Positions 57,972-64,000 of a stretch of DNA of 64,000 bases are shown in pieces. The notes beneath the pieces are model-generated. The model was given only the letters and a program-made list of their open reading frames with translations. It made no database searches and was not told the DNA's origin. The translations under genes and the position numbers were made by a program. How positions within the stretch are numbered: position 1 is the first letter of the stretch; every line of letters begins with the position of its first letter. This stretch comes from an uncultured Mesonia sp. (lineage in GTDB: Bacteria; Bacteroidota; Bacteroidia; Flavobacteriales; Flavobacteriaceae), in NCBI GenBank assembly GCA_958296185.1, contig CATQIB010000001.1, forward strand, positions 49,379 to 113,378, in the 5' to 3' direction.

Positions 57972-59264
57972 ATGTTCTTTAAAGTAAAGGCAGGGGCATT
58001 GCAATTGACCATTTATATTGTGGTGGTTATAGCTATCCTTCTGTCCGGTTTTTTGATCCTGGTACATACCCAAAACTATTTTAAGCTTACACACGAGCAA
58101 TTATTAAATGCCACTAAATTAAACGACAAAGCAATAAACCATTCTTTGATTCATCATCCAATTCCTTTAGAAGACTCTTTAAACCTTGAGCTTTTTGAGG
58201 ACGAAAATATGCAAGTAAGTGTTAAAAGAACTTATTGGGGAATTTTTAATAGAATCGAAGCGACAAGCACATTCAAAAGAAATTCAATCAAGAAGATTGC
58301 CTTAACTGGTGCAAAACAAGAACTGAATTCGAGACCCGCATTATATTTAGCAGATTTTAATAGACCATTGGTGGTTGTCGGAAGTACATATATCAAAGGA
58401 ACGGCGTATGTTACCCCGCAGGGCGTTCGGGCAGGGAATATTAATGGGAAAAGCTTTTACAGTTCACAATTAATAGAGGGACCAGTTTATAATTATCCAC
58501 GGAAATTACCTCAACTAAACAATGAGTTACAACACCAAATCAGGTTCATTCCAGAAAATTTTAAAGAATTATCGGACTCTCATTTTTTGCCAAATACTAT
58601 TGTTGATTCCATTAGTAATTCGTTTCACTCTCCTGTTCAAATCTTATATGAGAAAAAATCACTTAATCTTGAGCATTGTAGAATAACAGGAAACTTTATC
58701 ATCCAATCGAATAACAAAATAACGGTTGCGCCAACAGCTAAATTAACAGATGTCGTTTTGATAGCACCTGAGATAGAAATACAAGACCATACAAATGGAA
58801 CATTTCAAGTATTTGCCACAGAGAAAATTACTGTTGGAAAAAATGTAACTTTACAATATCCATCCGCTTTAGTACTGAACAAAAAAAAAGAAAGAAAGGC
58901 AGCGGATAGTACTAAAAATATAATCCCGAATAATTCAAAAAGTCGCCTTAAAATCGATAGGGATTCCACAATTGAAGGAATTGTATTGGATCTGGGAGAG
59001 TATAATCCCCAAAGCTATAATTCAGATGTTTTAATGGAAGAGAACACAGAGATACTTGGCGAACTTTATGCCACGGGAAATATTGAACTAAAGGGGAGGA
59101 TCAAAGGAACGGTGTATGCCAATAATTTCTTAACTAAGGAAAAAGGCTCTATTTACCAGAACCATTTGTTCAACGTAACCATAGATGTCAGTAAGCTATC
59201 AGAGGAGTATGTGGGTCTGGATATCGAGAACAAAGAAAAAGGAATTGTTAAATGGTTGTACTAA
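57972..59264 (+). CDS. Membrane-anchored protein with bactofilin/beta-helix-like repeats (candidate GspK/minor-component replacement)
   Basis: N-terminal helix 'GALQLTIYIVVVIAILLSGFLILVHTQ'; repeats such as 'GTAYVTPQGVRAGNINGKSF', 'ITVAPTAKLTDVVLIAPEIEIQDHT', 'GELYATGNIELKGRIKGTVYANNF'. Confidence 0.5.
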   Translation: MFFKVKAGALQLTIYIVVVIAILLSGFLILVHTQNYFKLTHEQLLNATKLNDKAINHSLIHHPIPLEDSLNLELFEDENMQVSVKRTYWGIFNRIEATSTFKRNSIKKIALTGAKQELNSRPALYLADFNRPLVVVGSTYIKGTAYVTPQGVRAGNINGKSFYSSQLIEGPVYNYPRKLPQLNNELQHQIRFIPENFKELSDSHFLPNTIVDSISNSFHSPVQILYEKKSLNLEHCRITGNFIIQSNNKITVAPTAKLTDVVLIAPEIEIQDHTNGTFQVFATEKITVGKNVTLQYPSALVLNKKKERKAADSTKNIIPNNSKSRLKIDRDSTIEGIVLDLGEYNPQSYNSDVLMEENTEILGELYATGNIELKGRIKGTVYANNFLTKEKGSIYQNHLFNVTIDVSKLSEEYVGLDIENKEKGIVKWLY

Positions 59265-59587
59265 AAAAAATAAAATCCTCGACACTAATGGAAACCTTGG
59301 TGGCTACCATAATCCTTATCATCATATTTGTGATATCAAGTTTAATTCTGAACAATATTTTTGGTGCTAGCATTCAGGGCGATAAAGGAAAGATCAATAA
59401 TAGGCTAAAGGAACTGGAATATTTTTACAGATATGATAAAATAGAATTGCCATATGAAGAGGATTTCAATGGATGGGGAGTCTATATCAATTCTTATATA
59501 GAAAGTAATCAACAGCTGGTGCGTTTTGAAATAACGAATAAAGACACTAATAAATCCTTGATTTACAGCATATATGCAGAAGATTAA
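59252..59587 (+). CDS. Minor pseudopilin-like protein
   Basis: 'KKIKS|STLMETLVATIILIIIFVISSLILNNIFG' prepilin-like N-terminus. Confidence 0.75.
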   Translation: MVVLKKIKSSTLMETLVATIILIIIFVISSLILNNIFGASIQGDKGKINNRLKELEYFYRYDKIELPYEEDFNGWGVYINSYIESNQQLVRFEITNKDTNKSLIYSIYAED

Positions 59588-60041
59588 AAAAATACCTTCC
59601 TATACGCTAAGTGAGTTAGTGGTAGTGATTATTATAACAAGTATTGTTGTGGGGCTGGCATTTTCTATACTGCGCCTGGTTCAGAATCAAATATTCTCTA
59701 TCAGAAAGAATTTTGAAAATACCACAGAATTAAGAAAACTCGAGCAATCCTTAACTCTAGATTTTAATAGGTATTCAACCATAAGCTATGACCCTATAAA
59801 AGATAAATTGTATTTTTCAACTCCGATCAATTCCACAAATTACCAATTTGAAGATGATTTTGTGGTAAAAGAGTTAGATACCTTTCGAGTTTCTATAGAA
59901 AGAAAAAATTTTTATGAAATGGGAGAAACGGTTAATGATGGTAAAATAGATGGGATGAAGCTATTCTGCTCTAAAACAAATCAATCCAGAGAATTGTTTA
60001 TTTTCAAACAGAATGCAGCAATAGATTATATAGAAGAATGA
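59574..60041 (+). CDS. Minor pseudopilin-like protein (GspJ-like)
   Basis: 'KKIPS|YTLSELVVVIIITSIVVGLAFSILRLVQNQ' prepilin-like N-terminus. Confidence 0.78.
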   Translation: MQKIKKIPSYTLSELVVVIIITSIVVGLAFSILRLVQNQIFSIRKNFENTTELRKLEQSLTLDFNRYSTISYDPIKDKLYFSTPINSTNYQFEDDFVVKELDTFRVSIERKNFYEMGETVNDGKIDGMKLFCSKTNQSRELFIFKQNAAIDYIEE

Positions 60042-61171
60042 GTTTTCGTATTGATGAGATAAAAGTAGAAGGAAAGCGGAACAAAAATAAAACTCCAACT
60101 ACCTCTATTTTAAAAAAGGAGATTGTGCTCTTTGGAAATTCCTTTTCCAATAAAGTAAAAGAGGATTTTTATACAGAACTGGGAGTACTCTTAAAAGCAG
60201 GGGTTTCCTTGAAAGAATCTTTAACCCTGTTAAGAAATGCTCAAAAAAAGAACATAAATAGAGAAACGCTTGATAATGTAATTCACCAAATTGTAGAAGG
60301 AAAAGGTTTTTCGGAGGCTGTTTGGGAAGCGAATCATTTTTCAGAATATGAATATTACTCCTTAAAAATTGGAGAAGAAACAGGAACGTTAGCAAAAGTG
60401 TCGGAGCAGTTAAGTGAATATTATTTCCGTAAAAATGAACAAAGAAGGAATATAATCAATGCGTTGACCTATCCGATAATTATTTTAAGCACCGCAATTT
60501 TGGTGGTCATCTTTATGCTACAATTTGTGGTTCCAATGTTCCAAGATATTTTTGAACAGCAAAACGTAGAATTACCATTTATTACGCAATTTATCGTTGA
60601 TGTATCCGAAAGACTTCAAAAATATGGGTGGTGGGTGTTACTTGCCATAATCTTCTTTTTTATTGGTTGCATTTTTTTAAACAAAAAACTATGGTTTAGA
60701 AAAGTGAAAGATAAGGCACTTTTAAAAATTCCATTTCTGGGTGATTTCTATAAAACCGTTTACCTATCTCAATTCACCCAAGCAGTATCCTTGTTAATGT
60801 CTTCGAAGGTTCCAATGGTTCATAGTATTCAATTAGTAAAAAAAATGATTAATTTTTACCCGTTGCAAAAAGCTTTATCACAAGTTGAGAAAGATTTGCT
60901 ACGAGGAGAGTCGTTAAGTAAAAGTTTAAAGGGACACCACATATTTGATGAGAAGATGATCGCTCTTGTAAAAGTAGCAGAGGAAACCAATCAGAACGAG
61001 TTTATTTTCGATAGATTAAATCACCAGTACAATACCCAGATGCAGCAAAAATCAAAGTTGCTTTCAACGGTTATGGAACCGTTTATTATCCTTTTTGTAG
61101 GAATCTTAGTTGGGGTAATCCTTATTGCAATGTACTTACCTATGTTTAAGTTGAGCAGTGTTTTAGGATAA
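60038..61171 (+). CDS. gspF: GspF/PilC-family inner-membrane platform protein
   Basis: 'FYTELGVLLKAGVSLKESLTLLRNAQ', 'LSEYYFRKNEQRRNIINALTYPIIILSTAILVVIFMLQFVVPMFQDIF', 'VMEPFIILFVGILVGVILIAMYLPMFKL'. Confidence 0.95.
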   Translation: MSFRIDEIKVEGKRNKNKTPTTSILKKEIVLFGNSFSNKVKEDFYTELGVLLKAGVSLKESLTLLRNAQKKNINRETLDNVIHQIVEGKGFSEAVWEANHFSEYEYYSLKIGEETGTLAKVSEQLSEYYFRKNEQRRNIINALTYPIIILSTAILVVIFMLQFVVPMFQDIFEQQNVELPFITQFIVDVSERLQKYGWWVLLAIIFFFIGCIFLNKKLWFRKVKDKALLKIPFLGDFYKTVYLSQFTQAVSLLMSSKVPMVHSIQLVKKMINFYPLQKALSQVEKDLLRGESLSKSLKGHHIFDEKMIALVKVAEETNQNEFIFDRLNHQYNTQMQQKSKLLSTVMEPFIILFVGILVGVILIAMYLPMFKLSSVLG

Positions 61172-61351
61172 TCACGAACATATTCAAGAGCTAAAACTAA
61201 ATCAGCAATTAAATTTTAAGTTACATATGGGTAAACGAAAATTTAATGTGGTACTATGAGAAGCTTATTTAGGAAATTTCAAATACCCTTTAAGATATAC
61301 TACAAATAATACTGACCGATTCGCATTTTAAATTTAGACCTTATTATTTTC

Positions 61352-62672
61352 TGTGTTTTGACCCCTATAAAACAAGAGTATTCTTTTAAATTTCGTTAGT
61401 TAAAGTATGCGGTTAATTTTTTCATTAAAATTAGATGTTTTTTAGCGTTCCATTTTTCCATCGGTGTTATTCTTCCCAATAGTCCGTGTAGCCTTTCGTT
61501 ATTGTAAAACAGCACGTAATCCTTAAGTATTTTCTCTATTTCTCCAAAGGTCCTATATTCAAATCGGTTGAACACTTCTTTCTTTAAAATTCCGTGATAA
61601 GCTTCTATATGAGCATTTTCTTCTGGTGTTACAATATGGGTAAACTCTTGGCCCACGCCTATCAGAGCTAAATATTCTCGGACGTTCTTTGCGATAAACT
61701 GACTTCCATTATCGCTTCTTATGACAACGTCATCGGGATGCTGATATTTCATAAATAATTCTGATAGTAAGTTTATTACTTGGGCCTGTTTAATTGAAAA
61801 GGCAAAGAGATATATTAATATTCTTCGGGTGTGAACGTCTATTACAGATAGCAGGTATGCATTTTTACCTGCGTGGGGAATCCAAACCATCTTTATATCC
61901 ATCTCTAGACATTCAAAAGGTCTTTGAGTGTCTACCTTTCTAAACTTAACAAACTTACGTCCAGAACCACTCCTATCTATCCGGTCTTCTAGTTTTAATA
62001 GGTTTGCCTCTTTCATTATTCTATAAAGCTTTTTATGGTTTATGATATAGCCATCTCGCTTTAAATAAGAGGTCATTAATCGATATCCACAATCTATAAA
62101 TGGGTGGCTCAAAATTGACTTTACAGACTCAATAACAGTGTCTTGGGTAACTAGACCTTTTTTATGGTGGTAAGTAAATTCACTTGGCTTATTTCTCTTC
62201 TTACCATGGGTGGATTTTCTGTAATAGCTGCTAGGAACCATTCCTACCATATTGATGAGCTTGGTTTTACTGATCTTATGCTTGCTATACATCCTATCTA
62301 CTAAATCTTTTTTGGATCTGATGTCCCAAACTTTTTTTTTAAAAGCTCACGTTGAATCTCTAATTCAACTTCCTTGTCACACAGAAGCTTACGAAGAACC
62401 CTATTCTCCTCTTCAGCTTGTTTGAGTTCTTTGCTTCTATCGTCATAAGTTACTTTTAAACCCGCTTCTCCGTGATTCTCATACTTGCGTTTCCAATTGT
62501 AAAATGTGCCAGTACTAAGACTGTATTTACGGCAGGCAGAAACAACTCCTATTTCTTCTGCACAGGATAGGATCTCAAGCTTTTCTTTTAAACTCCACTT
62601 CTTATATTTCATATTTCAAAGGTATTAATTGAAATTTAAAATATCACTCCGAACTATTAAGGGGCTAAAGTA
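61352..62672 (-). mobile_element. IS3-family insertion sequence, copy 2 (OrfA 62301-62612, OrfB 61396-62292)
   Basis: OrfA protein identical and OrfB nearly identical to copy 1; same orientation and 1321-bp span. Confidence 0.93.
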
Positions 62673-62979
62673 GGAGCAAAGAAGAAATTTCAATCAGTTT
62701 TTTAAAGAATTACAAAAAGAGAACTTAATAAATAAAGAAAAGGACTATGTAGCGACTATTAGGAGATTAGGTTTAATAGCGTTTCGTCTAATGATGATTT
62801 TAACTTGTATTAGAAGAGCAGAAAATAAAACAATTACTAGTGAAATGAAATGTGAAAATGATGATTTTAATTCTGCATTAGAGATTGTAAAAGTATTAAT
62901 AATCCACGCTAATGCTATTCACGATAAACTTCCACAAACAGAACAAACGGGTAAGGCGAGAAGAAAGAAAAATTTTTGA
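62673..62979 (+). pseudogene. C-terminal fragment resembling DUF3987-type mobile-element protein
   Basis: Frame open from the IS3 right end: 'GAKKKFQSVFKELQKENLINKEKDYVATIRRLGLIAFRLMMILTCIRRAENK...EIVKVLIIHANAIHDKLP...ARRKKNF*'. Confidence 0.5.
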
Positions 62980-63328
62980 AGCTTTTACCGAAAAATTTTG
63001 ATAGAAATGTTTATAGCAATGGGCTAATTCTTTAGATATAAAATATAAAACAGCAGAAGCATAAATTACAGAGTTTATTAAAGAGGGTTACTTATCCAGA
63101 CCAGAGCACCGTAAATATTTAAACCTATCTAAACTTTAAGCATAGGAATTGAGGAAATAAATGCTTACAATTTTTGTAGGTCTTTTTTTATACAATTTAT
63201 TTTTAAAATTATATATAAAAAAATACAATATAATTTAATTTTTATATATTTGTAAGGTAAAAAAATATCTCTGCGCCAACAGAGATATTAAATATTCGGT
63301 CGTACCGATTTCAAATACTTTTTATTTT

Positions 63329-63943
63329 ATGTTACAAAATTACGAAAAAAAAACCAATTATCGTCAAAATAAAAGACGATTAGCAACTTTGCAGGGTGCA
63401 AAGTTTGATTTAGAAAAAGAGCTTCCTTTAATGTTTAAGGCGTTTCGAGAGGCTTATGAACTTTACGAAATTGAAATTTCTAATACTCCACCTCAAGCTA
63501 GAGCTAGAGCTTTTGAAGCTTCATTATTGAACTCAAAAATGATTCAATCTATACAAAAGTATTTCCCTAATCATTGGAGGTTTGGAAAATACAAGAGATT
63601 TACACTTCGTACCAATGGTTATATTGTTTTATTCAAGAAATTGGATAATTACAATAGACCAATGAATGTGAAAACCAAATCTGTTTTAGCAATTTCTCAA
63701 CAGCTTTCACTACCATTATATAGTGAAGCAAATTTTGTTGAGGAACCAATATTATTTTTCGGTTATAAAAAGGATAAAGTTGGTAATATTGCAGAACCTA
63801 AATTGGTTTATTTAGATGAAGAACGAGTAAAGTGGATAGTTACACCTAATGATATTACTGTAGATACATCAGTAAAGACTTCTACTCAATCTCGAAAAGT
63901 TGCTGCTCCTATAATAAGAAACAGCAACAAAAAAATTGGCTAA
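63329..63943 (+). CDS. Conserved-looking hypothetical protein
   Basis: 204 aa intact ORF; no family recognised. Confidence 0.55.
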   Translation: MLQNYEKKTNYRQNKRRLATLQGAKFDLEKELPLMFKAFREAYELYEIEISNTPPQARARAFEASLLNSKMIQSIQKYFPNHWRFGKYKRFTLRTNGYIVLFKKLDNYNRPMNVKTKSVLAISQQLSLPLYSEANFVEEPILFFGYKKDKVGNIAEPKLVYLDEERVKWIVTPNDITVDTSVKTSTQSRKVAAPIIRNSNKKIG

Positions 63944-64000
63944 TTATTTATTAATCTAATCTAGTACGACCGATTATTTTAAACTAAAACAAAATCTTAA

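Noticed and set aside
63290-63975. Short inverted repeat GGTCGTAC/GTACGACC flanking the 204-aa ORF as mobile-element ends
   Set aside because: Only 8 bp, no transposase, no visible duplication; likely chance.
1-64000. CRISPR arrays, tRNA or rRNA genes
   Set aside because: No regularly spaced direct repeats or recognisable tRNA/rRNA sequence were seen on reading; not computed exhaustively.

Overview
AT-rich Flavobacteriia-type chromosome window. It starts with housekeeping genes (greA, a purine nucleoside phosphorylase) and a T9SS type B sorted repeat protein. The rest is a large accessory island with these parts. (i) A type II secretion/type IV pilus-like machine is split into two complementary, outward-facing blocks: 7.5-13.7 kb on the minus strand (PilO-like, PilM/N-like, secretin, GspE ATPase, prepilin peptidase, pseudopilin) and 56.4-61.2 kb on the plus strand (two lipoproteins, GspC/PilP-like, a bactofilin-like repeat protein, two pseudopilins, GspF). 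(ii) About 43 kb lies between them and carries three paralogous two-gene YD/RHS-repeat cassettes (A shell + B DUF6443/RHS-core protein, both with signal peptides). Each B gene ends in an unrelated C-terminal domain followed by a small immunity-like ORF. There is also an orphan colicin E3-like toxin tip with a DUF6980-like immunity gene between IS1-type remnants. (iii) A SusC/SusD/M16-peptidase operon has an XRE regulator, an operator-like palindrome, a consensus Bacteroidetes promoter and an unexplained 109-nt extended hairpin upstream. (iv) IS3 and IS1 family elements, several degraded; two near-identical 1.32-kb IS3 copies flank the second secretion block. My main hypothesis is a secreted, split-RHS polymorphic toxin system genetically linked to a dedicated T2SS-like machine whose three pseudopilins all have Ser instead of Gly at the prepilin cleavage site. 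All family assignments come from memory of motifs; no searches were run.
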